DNA of 64,000 nucleotides, from positions 682,001-746,000 of the forward strand of contig NZ_CP059348.1 in assembly GCF_013702265.1 (NCBI RefSeq). Reading direction: 5' to 3'. The DNA comes from Providencia rettgeri. Lineage in GTDB: Bacteria > Pseudomonadota > Gammaproteobacteria > Enterobacterales > Enterobacteriaceae. Made by a program: the position numbers and the translations under genes. A model generated the notes under the pieces. It saw nothing but the letters and a program-made list of their open reading frames with translations, did not search any database and was not told the DNA's origin. Positions 47,846 to 56,788 of the stretch are shown here, in pieces (position 1 is the stretch's first letter; every line of letters begins with the position of its first letter).

Positions 47846-48652
47846 ATAGTCGGTGGTGATAAACTTATCATCCCCTTTTGCTGATGGAGCTGCACATGAA
47901 CCCATTCAAAGGCCGGCATTTTCAGCGTGACATCATTCTGTGGGCCGTACGCTGGTACTGCAAATACGGCATCAGTTACCGTGAGCTGCAGGAGATGCTG
48001 GCTGAACGCGGAGTGAATGTCGATCACTCCACGATTTACCGCTGGGTTCAGCGTTATGCGCCTGAAATGGAAAAACGGCTGCGCTGGTACTGGCGTAACC
48101 CTTCCGATCTTTGCCCGTGGCACATGGATGAAACCTACGTGAAGGTCAATGGCCGCTGGGCGTATCTGTACCGGGCCGTCGACAGCCGGGGCCGCACTGT
48201 CGATTTTTATCTCTCCTCCCGTCGTAACAGCAAAGCTGCATACCGGTTTCTGGGTAAAATCCTCAACAACGTGAAGAAGTGGCAGATCCCGCGATTCATC
48301 AACACGGATAAAGCGCCCGCCTATGGTCGCGCGCTTGCTCTGCTCAAACGCGAAGGCCGGTGCCCGTCTGACGTTGAACACCGACAGATTAAGTACCGGA
48401 ACAACGTGATTGAATGCGATCATGGCAAACTGAAACGGATAATCGGCGCCACGCTGGGATTTAAATCCATGAAGACGGCTTACGCCACCATCAAAGGTAT
48501 TGAGGTGATGCGTGCACTACGCAAAGGCCAGGCCTCAGCATTTTATTATGGTGATCCCCTGGGCGAAATGCGCCTGGTAAGCAGAGTTTTTGAAATGTAA
48601 GGCCTTTGAATAAGACAAAAGGCTGCCTCATCGCTAACTTTGCAACAGTGCC
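47833..48652 (+). mobile_element. IS26, right copy
   Basis: 820 bp, same as 45606-46425. The pair makes a Tn4352-like unit with aph(3')-Ia. Confidence 0.96.
47896..48600 (+). CDS. tnp26: IS26 transposase, second copy
   Basis: Identical protein to the copy at 45669. Complete. Confidence 0.97.
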   Translation: MNPFKGRHFQRDIILWAVRWYCKYGISYRELQEMLAERGVNVDHSTIYRWVQRYAPEMEKRLRWYWRNPSDLCPWHMDETYVKVNGRWAYLYRAVDSRGRTVDFYLSSRRNSKAAYRFLGKILNNVKKWQIPRFINTDKAPAYGRALALLKREGRCPSDVEHRQIKYRNNVIECDHGKLKRIIGATLGFKSMKTAYATIKGIEVMRALRKGQASAFYYGDPLGEMRLVSRVFEM

Positions 48653-49385
48653 GAAAATCTCATATGATCAGAATTACAATCCTGTTGAAAAAGAAGTTAC
48701 ACCTTTTGAAAACTTCAAAAAAGTTCTAGGACGATCAGAAAAGAAAGAATTTTCTACAGACTTCACTTTAGTAGACAAGCAAGAAAAATTGATCAAAGCA
48801 TATCTGCAAGATCACCGCCACCATATTGAAGATAAGCGGGAGATATACGGAATTAACTCGAAGATACATGCTTTAACTTCAGAGAATCGTACATTCACGA
48901 AGGAAGAAATTGTTACCGAGGTTCGTGCGAATCTTAAATCTAAATCTATTTTAGGTGATGAGATCGGTAGCATTAGAGGTATGAAAATTGCAAAAGGTGA
49001 GCTTCTCAAACTTGAGGAAGGGTTACAGATCAAGACTGGATTCTTTAAGAAAGAAACCTTTGAGAAGGGAACAGAATTAAAGGTTCTTGATGCCTACAAG
49101 ATGAAAGATAAACCAATGATTAAAGCTCGAATCAATGATATGGAATATGAGATTCCATTTGAAAAACTTTCTGTTAAGTATTCAGATCGGTACTTCACAG
49201 AGTTTAAAGATCAGAGCGCACACCGTTTTACTGCCCGCAATAAAACTGAAGTTTATAGCGAGTACCGTGAGCAGTTATTGAAGCAAAAGATTACTGCACC
49301 GGAAGAAAATTTGAATGCTCCTAATCACAAGATGAAGCTGCAAAGCAATCTTAATACTACCCCTAGAAATACACCTAGAATCTAA
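48653..49385 (+). pseudogene. C-terminal part of a plasmid mobilisation-type protein
   Basis: About 243 residues in frame after the IS26 end (from KISYDQNYNPVEKEV). Charged, lysine- and glutamate-rich, soluble (FSTDFTLVDKQEKLIKAYLQ; KDQSAHRFTARNKTEVYSEY). The N-terminus was removed by IS26. AT-rich codons and the neighbouring Acinetobacter-type IS suggest a small Acinetobacter plasmid, where the relaxase tail looks like this; the family is not certain. Confidence 0.55.
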
Positions 49386-49435
49386 CTTCACCTGGCATAA
49401 GCAAGTGAAAATAACAAACCATAAAAGACTTTTTA

Positions 49436-49873
49436 ATGAGTAAAGATGATCATGATAAATTTGTATTATTCCTGATAGTTGTAGGCTTTATCGTGTTAGT
49501 TGTTTGCGGTCTTGCGTGGCAGGGAGCAGGCATCTTTAACTTGCCTTTCACAGTGATGCTATGGACTATCATTAGATTAATTATCGTGGTATCGCTTGTA
49601 TTTATTACTGGAAAATTCGGTCTATCAAGAGAGTTTACTTTCCCCGCAGCAGCAGTAGGTTTAGCTTTTAGTTTATTCCCTGTCCTTGATCATATTGCGT
49701 TAGGTTATTCTGCTAAAAATTTCTATGAAACCACTAATTTTATGGGGCAAACGGTTCGGGAATTTGGTGCCAGTAAAATTACGGTCTGGTGGGGTTCGAT
49801 TTATGCCAAAATAGCCTATGCTAGCCTTGCAGGTTTAATTGGATATGGTGTTAAGGTCGCCACTGATGATTAA
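49436..49873 (+). CDS. Small inner-membrane protein
   Basis: 145 residues with about three hydrophobic segments (10-30, 36-58, 65-90) and a weaker C-terminal one; no enzyme motif. Lies 50 bases after the mobilisation-type fragment and before a clean terminator, so the two formed the end of a plasmid operon. Function unknown. Confidence 0.7.
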   Translation: MSKDDHDKFVLFLIVVGFIVLVVCGLAWQGAGIFNLPFTVMLWTIIRLIIVVSLVFITGKFGLSREFTFPAAAVGLAFSLFPVLDHIALGYSAKNFYETTNFMGQTVREFGASKITVWWGSIYAKIAYASLAGLIGYGVKVATDD

Positions 49874-49880
49874 AAAAGAA

Positions 49881-49905
49881 AAACCAACTTGAAGTTGGTT
49901 TTTTT
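49881..49905 (+). terminator. Terminator of the plasmid fragment
   Basis: AAACCAACTT, GA, AGTTGGTTTTTTT, ending exactly at the IS end. Confidence 0.88.
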
Positions 49906-50724
49906 GGCACTGTTGCAAATAGAGATTTGAGTCGATGATGTTCCCTTTAAAAAGTACTTAGAGACCGAAAACCCTGTTGATTAGACACACTTCACCCTGA
50001 GGCTGACCATAATAAAATGACGATGCTTGTCCTTTACGTAGTGCACGCATGACTTCAATACCTTTAATTGTGGCATAAGCCGTCTTCATAGATTTGAATC
50101 CTAATGTGGCCCTGATGATCCGCTTTAGCTTGCCATGATCACATTCAATCACGTTATTTTTATACTTAATCTGCCTGTGCTCAAGGTCTGGTGGACATTT
50201 ACCTTCCCGTTTTAACCGTGATAAAGCACGTCCATATGTGGGTGCTTTATCCGTGTTGATCACTTGTGGAATTTGCCACTTCTTCACATTATTTAAAATT
50301 TTTCCAAGAAAACAATATGCTGATTTGGTATTACGTCTAGAAGAAAGATAAAAATCAATGGTATCGCCACGTTGATCGACTGCACGATACAGATAAGACC
50401 ATCGTCCATTCACTTTTACATAGGTTTCATCAATATGCCACGAGCTCAGATCTGTAGGATTACGCCAATACCAGCGTAAACGTTTTTCTATTTCAGGAGC
50501 ATAACGTTGAACCCAACGGTAAATAGTCGTGTGATCAACATTCACACCCCGTTCGGCCAGCATTTCCTGCAGTTCACGATAGCTAATGCCATATTTACAA
50601 TACCAGCGCACAGCCCAAAGAATGATTTCGCCCTGAAAATGCCGACCATGGAAAGGATTCATATGCTGCACCTTTAGCTAAAACAGTCTTCAGCTTACCA
50701 TTCGTGGTTATTTGCAACAGTGCC
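49906..50724 (-). mobile_element. IS6-family element (IS1006/IS1008-like), right copy
   Basis: 819 bp, same as 39179-39997. Followed by the second ATATATTG. Confidence 0.88.
49958..50662 (-). CDS. IS6-family transposase, second copy
   Basis: Identical to the 234-residue protein at 39231-39935. Complete. Confidence 0.92.
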   Translation of the reverse strand: MNPFHGRHFQGEIILWAVRWYCKYGISYRELQEMLAERGVNVDHTTIYRWVQRYAPEIEKRLRWYWRNPTDLSSWHIDETYVKVNGRWSYLYRAVDQRGDTIDFYLSSRRNTKSAYCFLGKILNNVKKWQIPQVINTDKAPTYGRALSRLKREGKCPPDLEHRQIKYKNNVIECDHGKLKRIIRATLGFKSMKTAYATIKGIEVMRALRKGQASSFYYGQPQGEVCLINRVFGL

Positions 50725-50732
50725 ATATATTG
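50725..50732 (+). repeat. 8-bp target duplication, right copy
   Basis: ATATATTG; see 39171-39178. Confidence 0.95.
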
Positions 50733-52576
50733 ATAGTCATCACCTTAAGGTCGCAAATTCAATCAGAAAGCTTTTTATGGCTATTGATATTGTCTATGAC
50801 AAAGAAACGTCGGTTATTGGACAGCAGATGACTACAAGTAGGAATGATCTTAAGGGTAAGGGTAAGCTCGATACTAAAGATCTAAGAGTAATATACCCAT
50901 CTGAGAAAAACTACATTGTGAAGGAAGGCATTGTTAATTCGCAACGCTTCGAGTTCCATATGTACAATCGGGTATCCAATAATCTAGAAAATGGCCTTTT
51001 TTACTCGTCAGAAAGTGAGCAAAATAAACGACTAGAAGATGATTTAATAGAGCTTAGGGAATGGAATGAGAATAAATCAAGTTTGATAGAAAAAACAGGG
51101 CTTGAACGACTGATTAGCCCAATAGAGCAGACTTTAGCTAATTTAGATATAGATTTTAATACAAAGCTGAGTCATGTTAGCCTCAACATAAATTCAGATG
51201 CGAATGACTTTGTCAAAAAGCAGCCACAGTCAAATCGGTTACAATGGAGTTTAGCCAGTAAAAAGTGGAAGACCAGCATTGATAATCCGATTTACCGGCA
51301 AATAAAAAACACTGGAATAATTGATATCATGAAGTTTGTGAACAATGAAACGGGTTTTTTGTCTGTTTTTAATGCTGTCTCATCCAGAAAAAACACTCTA
51401 GAAGCCGATAATAATGATCTTCTTGCTTGTATCTTTGGTAACGGTGCAAACTATGGAGTTCACCGAATAGCGTCTGCGTCAGACCGAAGTATTGGCATAC
51501 TACGTGACGTCAATGATATGTTTATTCGACCAGATACGACTGAAAAAGCCAATACAGTCATCTCGGATGCTATTGCTGACCTTTCTATTTTTAACTATTG
51601 GACGATAAACGAAAAATCACCATTTGGAAGTGTAGATGGGCAAAAGCATACTTGCCGAATCAATACATTCAAAGCACGTTTTTCAGCTAAATACTTTAGA
51701 AAGGGAAAAGGGGTTTCCGCAATGACTCTTGTATCTAATCATGTTCCATTAGCAACGACGATCATTTCACCTAACGAGTATGAAGGTCATTTTGCATTTG
51801 ACCTGTTGTACAATAATGCCAGTGAAATACAACCAAAATCACTCGCAACAGATAATCATGGTATCAATAACGTCAATTTTGCAATATTGGATATATTTGG
51901 GTATCAATTTTCCCCACGTTATGCAAAATTCAAAAAAATATTTGATGGTTTGTTTGAAGTGGAACTGGAAGATGAGCAATTAATGATTAGGCTTAAAAAA
52001 CAGTTTAACTTTAATCTCATTATGCAAGAATGGGAATGCATACAGCACATTATTTGTTCTTTAAGTCGAAAAACAACAGTGCAAAGTACAGTAATAAAAA
52101 AATTATCTAATTCAAAACGTAATAATAAGACATTAGCTGCACTTAGAGAATATGATCGAATCATCAAATGCATTTACATTCTCGATTATGTTGATAATAA
52201 AACGCTAAGACAATTTGTTCAGCAGGCCCTGAACAGAGGGGAAGCTTATCATCAGTTGAGAAGAGCCATTGCATCTGTTAATGGAAATCAATTCCGAGGT
52301 GGGGATGATTATCAAATAGATCAATGGAATGACTGTGCAAGATTAATAGCAAATTGCGTTATTTACTATAATTCAGCACTATTATCAGGCTTAGTTGATA
52401 AATTCGAAAAAGAAAATAATCAAAAAGCCATTGATATTCTGACTAATCTGTCACCAGTAGCATGGGGGCACATCCTGCTAGGCGGTAATTATTCGTTTGA
52501 AGATAAGGCAGCTATCACAAATTTAAATAACCTTTTAGACGATGTCGACTTACTAAGTGATGATGACGAGATTTGA
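50733..52576 (+). pseudogene. tnpA: Tn3-family tnpA, 3' part
   Basis: Last 614 residues of the transposase begun at 38008. Contains SVDGQKHTCRINTFKAR (first Asp), NEYEGHFAFDLLYNN, TDNHGINNVNFAILD (second Asp region), QQALNRGEAYHQLRRAI (Glu) and LSPVAWGHILLGGNYSF. All catalytic regions are present, so loss of activity is due only to the insertion. Confidence 0.92.
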
Positions 52577-52670
52577 TACTAAAACGTTATCAATCGCGTA
52601 AGTGAAGATAAAAAAAAGTATTCGTTTTATTCTGTCTAAATGAATGCTTTTTTATTTTAAATTCAATTAG

Positions 52671-52717
52671 ATAATTATGATTGGTGGGAAGTTTGGGTGA
52701 AATGGGCGCAAAACCCC
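52671..52717 (-). repeat. Right inverted repeat of the Tn3-family transposon
   Basis: Ends GGGCGCAAAACCCC, then target copy ATTGC. Confidence 0.92.
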
Positions 52718-52718
52718 A

Positions 52719-52747
52719 TTGCGAAGCAAAAGATAATCGGATAAAAT
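52719..52747 (+). promoter_or_regulatory. floR promoter
   Basis: TTGCGA and TAAAAT separated by 17 bases. The -35 overlaps the 5-bp duplication made by the transposon insertion. Confidence 0.7.
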
Positions 52748-52782
52748 GTAGCAATTCATATTCGTAAGCGTGGAGTAATCAG

Positions 52783-52812
52783 ATGGGAAATTCCAAGTCA
52801 GCAGACAAGTAA
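52783..52812 (+). CDS. Leader peptide MGNSKSADK upstream of floR
   Basis: Nine codons after GTGGAG, then TAA. The peptide closely resembles the MSTSKNADK leader of cmlA (recalled), where chloramphenicol-stalled ribosomes open a downstream hairpin. Directly followed by an 11-bp stem. Confidence 0.65.
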   Translation: MGNSKSADK

Positions 52813-52841
52813 GCCGCAACAACCAGTATTGTTGTTGCGGC
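52813..52841 (+). promoter_or_regulatory. Hairpin between leader peptide and floR
   Basis: GCCGCAACAAC, loop CAGTATT, GTTGTTGCGGC: a perfect 11-bp stem starting one base after the leader stop, with no U run. Attenuator candidate. Confidence 0.7.
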
Positions 52842-52918
52842 GCTCTGTAAGGCTAGTCTCATCTGATTGCTGACGAGCAGACGTCGCCCGGTATTCCTTA
52901 ATCGAGGGTTGATTCGTC

Positions 52919-54133
52919 ATGACCACCACACGCCCCGCGTGGGCCTATACGCTGCCGGCAGCACTGCTGCTGATGGCTCCTTTCGACATCCTCGCTTCAC
53001 TGGCGATGGATATTTATCTCCCTGTCGTTCCAGCGATGCCCGGCATCCTGAACACGACGCCCGCTATGATCCAACTCACGTTGAGCCTCTATATGGTGAT
53101 GCTCGGCGTGGGCCAGGTGATTTTTGGTCCGCTCTCAGACAGAATCGGGCGACGGCCAATTCTACTTGCGGGCGCAACGGCTTTCGTCATTGCGTCTCTG
53201 GGAGCAGCTTGGTCTTCAACTGCACCGGCCTTTGTCGCTTTCCGTCTACTTCAAGCAGTGGGCGCGTCGGCCATGCTGGTGGCGACGTTCGCGACGGTTC
53301 GCGACGTTTATGCCAACCGTCCTGAGGGTGTCGTCATCTACGGCCTTTTCAGTTCGATGCTGGCGTTCGTGCCTGCGCTCGGCCCTATCGCCGGAGTATT
53401 GATCGGCGAGTTCTTGGGATGGCAGGCGATATTCATTACTTTGGCTATACTGGCGATGCTCGCACTCCTAAATGCGGGTTTCAGGTGGCACGAAACCCGC
53501 CCTCTGGATCAAGTCAAGACGCGCCGATCTGTCTTGCCGATCTTCGCGAGTCCGGCTTTTTGGGTTTACACTGTCGGCTTTAGCGCCGGTATGGGCACCT
53601 ACTTCGTCTTCTTCTCGACGGCTCCCCGTGTGCTCATAGGCCAAGCGGAATATTCCGAGATCGGATTCAGCTTTGCCTTCGCCACTGTCGCGCTTGTAAT
53701 GATCGTGACAACCCGTTTCGCGAAGTCCTTTGTCGCCAGATGGGGCATCGCAGGATGCGTGGCGCGTGGGATGGCGTTGCTTGTTTGCGGAGCGGTCCTG
53801 TTGGGGATCGGCGAACTTTACGGCTCGCCGTCATTCCTCACCTTCATCCTACCGATGTGGGTTGTCGCGGTCGGTATTGTCTTCACGGTGTCCGTTACCG
53901 CGAACGGCGCTTTGGCAGAGTTCGACGACATCGCGGGATCAGCGGTCGCGTTCTACTTCTGCGTTCAAAGCCTGATAGTCAGCATTGTCGGGACATTGGC
54001 GGTGGCACTTTTAAACGGTGACACAGCGTGGCCCGTGATCTGTTACGCCACGGCGATGGCGGTACTGGTTTCGTTGGGGCTGGTGCTCCTTCGGCTCCGT
54101 GGGGCTGCCACCGAGAAGTCGCCAGTCGTCTAA
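52919..54133 (+). CDS. floR: Florfenicol/chloramphenicol exporter FloR
   Basis: 404-residue major facilitator drug/proton antiporter with 12 membrane segments, exporting phenicols. Sequence start MTTTRPAWAYTLPAALLLM, motif A GPLSDRIGRRP after helix 2, and the whole chain match FloR. Intact. Usual SXT-type neighbours: virD2-like fragment upstream (now 15.5 kb away) and a lysR fragment plus ISCR2 downstream. Confidence 0.98.
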   Translation: MTTTRPAWAYTLPAALLLMAPFDILASLAMDIYLPVVPAMPGILNTTPAMIQLTLSLYMVMLGVGQVIFGPLSDRIGRRPILLAGATAFVIASLGAAWSSTAPAFVAFRLLQAVGASAMLVATFATVRDVYANRPEGVVIYGLFSSMLAFVPALGPIAGVLIGEFLGWQAIFITLAILAMLALLNAGFRWHETRPLDQVKTRRSVLPIFASPAFWVYTVGFSAGMGTYFVFFSTAPRVLIGQAEYSEIGFSFAFATVALVMIVTTRFAKSFVARWGIAGCVARGMALLVCGAVLLGIGELYGSPSFLTFILPMWVVAVGIVFTVSVTANGALAEFDDIAGSAVAFYFCVQSLIVSIVGTLAVALLNGDTAWPVICYATAMAVLVSLGLVLLRLRGAATEKSPVV

Positions 54134-54160
54134 CCGACGACTGGTAGCAGGCCCGCTCCG

Positions 54161-54462
54161 ATGCGGCGCACTAACCATCGAAACCTCGTGAATGTCGGTA
54201 TCCTGTCTGGCAGGATACCGCTCATTTCCCTTGTTCAGTTCATCGCCGTCGCCGAGCATCTGAATTTTCGGCATGCGGCCAAGGCACTTGGTATCAGCCA
54301 GTCGAGCGTCAGCGCGCGTGTGAAAGCGCTGGAGGATAACCTTGGTGTCCTGCTATTTGAGCGCCATGCGCGGGGCGTTCGGCTAACAGACGCAGGCAGG
54401 CACTTCATGGAGCGTGTCACGGCGGGTGTCGATCAACTCGATCACGCAGTGAAGACCGCGGA
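54161..54462 (+). pseudogene. LysR-type regulator fragment downstream of floR
   Basis: About 100 residues with an intact helix-turn-helix (LNFRHAAKALGISQSSVSAR) and linker helix. Cut at the ISCR2 boundary (GAGTGACGGG), so no effector domain. Confidence 0.88.
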
Positions 54463-54982
54463 GTGACGGGCACTGGCTGGCAATGTCTAGCAACGGCAGG
54501 CATTTCGGCTGAGGGTAAAAGAACTTTCCGCTAAGCGATAGACTGTATGTAAACACAGTATTGCAAGGACGCGGAACATGCCTCATGTGGCGGCCAGGAC
54601 GGCCAGCCGGGATCGGGATACTGGTCGTTACCAGAGCCACCGACCCGAGCAAACCCTTCTCTATCAGATCGTTGACGAGTATTACCCGGCATTCGCTGCG
54701 CTTATGGCAGAGCAGGGAAAGGAATTGCCGGGCTATGTGCAACGGGAATTTGAAGAATTTCTCCAATGCGGGCGGCTGGAGCATGGCTTTCTACGGGTTC
54801 GCTGCGAGTCTTGCCACGCCGAGCACCTGGTCGCTTTCAGCTGTAAGCGTCGCGGTTTCTGCCCGAGCTGTGGGGCGCGGCGGATGGCCGAAAGTGCCGC
54901 CTTGCTGGTTGATGAAGTACTGCCTGAACAACCCATGCGTCAGTGGGTGTTGAGCTTCCCGTTTCAGCTGCGTTTCCTGTTT
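54462..54982 (+). mobile_element. ISCR2, 5' fragment
   Basis: Same as the start of the complete copy (34665 onward), ending where the Tn5393 repeat begins. Confidence 0.9.
54578..54982 (+). pseudogene. ISCR2 transposase, 5' fragment
   Basis: First 135 residues of the IS91-family transposase (to FQLRFLF), then broken by the Tn5393 end; the frame runs on to 55117 in unrelated sequence. Confidence 0.92.
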
Positions 54983-55063
54983 GGGGTCGTTTGCGGGAAG
55001 GGGCGGAATCCTACGCTAAGGCTTTGGCCAGCGATATTCTCCGGTGAGATTGATGTGTTCCCA
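54983..55063 (+). repeat. Tn5393 81-bp terminal inverted repeat (strAB end)
   Basis: Starts GGGGTCGTTTGCGGGAAGGG; one base different from 40733-40813. Confidence 0.9.
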
Positions 55064-55088
55064 GGGGATAGGAGAAGTCGCTTGATAT

Positions 55089-55925
55089 CTAGTATGACGT
55101 CTGTCGCACCTGCTTGATCGCGGCCGCGATAGCTAGATCGCGTTGCTCCTCTTCTCCATCCGCGTTCCAAGCTGCGGAAAGGCACCCATAAGCGTACGCC
55201 TGGTCGAGCAGGCGACGCGGATCGACGTCCAGCGCACGAGAGAATGCGTCCGCCATCTGTGCAATGCGTCTAGGATCGAGACAAAGGTCGTCTCTGTCAG
55301 CCGGATCGTAGAACATATTGGCGGCGCCAAAGCCCACTTCACCGACCAGACCGACGGGATCTATCACCAGCCAGCCGCGACTGGAGAACATGATGTTTTC
55401 ATGATGCAGATCGCCATGTAGCCCACGCAGTTCCGAGGCATTGCTCATCATTTGATCGGCTATAATCGCCGCGTGGACGTAGTCAGTTTGACAACCTGCG
55501 TTTTGATCATCGCGCGCCCGCTGAAACAAAGCTGCAAAGCGATCCCGGATCGGGAGAAGGGCAGAAGGCAGGGGTTCCTCAGATGCGGCATACAGCTTCG
55601 CCATTAGTTCCGCTGCAATTTCGGTCGCCTGGTAGTCGCCGTGCTCGGCAACGATGTGAGAGAGCATTCGCTCCCCGGCATATTCGAGCAACATCAGATT
55701 GTTCTCACGACCGAGCAACCGGACTGCTCCCCTCCCATTGCGCCATACCAGATAGTCGGCCCCGCGCAGTTCATCAGCAATGTCTTCTATAGGTTTCAAT
55801 CCCTTGACGATTGCAGGAGTCCCGTCTGGCAATGAAACTTTCCAAACGAGGCTGGAAAAGGTGTCCGCAATGAGAACAGGTTGCGAAACGTGCCAATGAG
55901 CAGGAAAAACAGGCGGCATGAACAT
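55089..55925 (-). CDS. aph(6)-Id: Streptomycin 6-phosphotransferase APH(6)-Id (StrB)
   Basis: 278 residues, MFMPPVFPAHWHVSQPVL at the start, the known StrB N-terminus. Kinase motifs LRGLHGDLHHENIMF and WLVIDPVGLVGEVGF. Intact. Its ATG overlaps the strA stop by one base (TGATG). Confidence 0.97.
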   Translation of the reverse strand: MFMPPVFPAHWHVSQPVLIADTFSSLVWKVSLPDGTPAIVKGLKPIEDIADELRGADYLVWRNGRGAVRLLGRENNLMLLEYAGERMLSHIVAEHGDYQATEIAAELMAKLYAASEEPLPSALLPIRDRFAALFQRARDDQNAGCQTDYVHAAIIADQMMSNASELRGLHGDLHHENIMFSSRGWLVIDPVGLVGEVGFGAANMFYDPADRDDLCLDPRRIAQMADAFSRALDVDPRRLLDQAYAYGCLSAAWNADGEEEQRDLAIAAAIKQVRQTSY

Positions 55926-56728
55926 CAACCCCAAGTCAGAGGGTCCAATCGCAGATAGAAGGCAAGGCGTTCGCGGTCGGGGGCTTCGATCCCCAATACA
56001 TTGAATAGGACAGCGAAGGCGCGCTCTGCTTCATCTGGCGCTGCCCAGTTCTCTTCGGCGTTAGCAATCATGAGTGCCAAATCGGCATAGCGATCTGCTG
56101 TTCCGAGCCGCCCAAGGTCGATCAGACCCGTGCATTGAAGAGTTTTAGGGTCCACCATGAAGTTCGGCATGCAGGGATCACCATGGCAAACAACCATATC
56201 GGTGCGCTCTTGGTCGAGCCGCACCGGTAGCTCTCGTTCGACACGAGCCAAAAGATCGAGCTGCGGCGTACTCTTGTCCTCGTCCGGTAAGAAGTCGGGA
56301 TTGACGGCATTGCGGGACACCACATCAACGGCGCGTCCGAACATTCGCGACAGCCTGCGCTCAAACGGACATTGATCAACCGATAGGCTGTGAACAGCGC
56401 CAAGTTGCTGCCCCATTGACGGCCACGCTTTGAGCAAATCCGCTCCAGACAGATCAGCCGCCGGTACTCCCGGAATTGCCGTTATCACCAAGCATGCACC
56501 CTCCTGTTCCTCCTGCCAGTTGATGACCTCGGGGCAAGCCACACCTCGACCTTTGAGCCAAATGAGGCGGTCACGCTCTCCAGCGAGCTCACCGCGGCGG
56601 GAAGCAGGTGCGATTTTCGCGAAGGCATGCCCGTCACCACGTCGAAAAACAAAATCACCAGATTCTCCGCCTCTGACAGGCAACCAGTCAGAATGCGATT
56701 CACCAAAAAAAATATTAGTTCGATTCAA
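55925..56728 (-). CDS. aph(3'')-Ib: Streptomycin 3''-phosphotransferase APH(3'')-Ib (StrA)
   Basis: 267 residues, MNRTNIFFGESHSDWLPVRG at the start, full length. Catalytic MVVCHGDPCMPNFMV and metal site GLIDLGRLGTADRYADLA. First gene of the strA-strB pair; downstream of sul2 in the direction of transcription. Confidence 0.97.
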   Translation of the reverse strand: MNRTNIFFGESHSDWLPVRGGESGDFVFRRGDGHAFAKIAPASRRGELAGERDRLIWLKGRGVACPEVINWQEEQEGACLVITAIPGVPAADLSGADLLKAWPSMGQQLGAVHSLSVDQCPFERRLSRMFGRAVDVVSRNAVNPDFLPDEDKSTPQLDLLARVERELPVRLDQERTDMVVCHGDPCMPNFMVDPKTLQCTGLIDLGRLGTADRYADLALMIANAEENWAAPDEAERAFAVLFNVLGIEAPDRERLAFYLRLDPLTWG

Positions 56729-56788
56729 TGGAGGTTCCTTCAGTTTTCTGATGAAGCGCGAATATAGAGAAATATCCCGAATGTGCAG

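Larger units (their letters stand above)
37210..52717 (+). mobile_element. Tn3-family transposon with resolvase and interrupted tnpA
   Basis: 47-bp inverted ends (GGGGTTTTGCGCCCATTT...) with three mismatches and a perfect 5-bp target duplication ATTGC (37205-37209 and 52718-52722). Native parts are resolvase, res site and tnpA, about 4 kb, AT-rich. The remaining 11.5 kb is an IS6-family composite inside tnpA. Inserted between the virD2-like fragment and floR. Confidence 0.93.

Noticed and set aside
45606..48652. IS26 pair as a freshly transposed compound transposon
   Set aside because: The outer 8-bp flanks (CGATCAAC and GAAAATCT) do not match, so it was not inserted as a unit at this place, or the flanks changed later.
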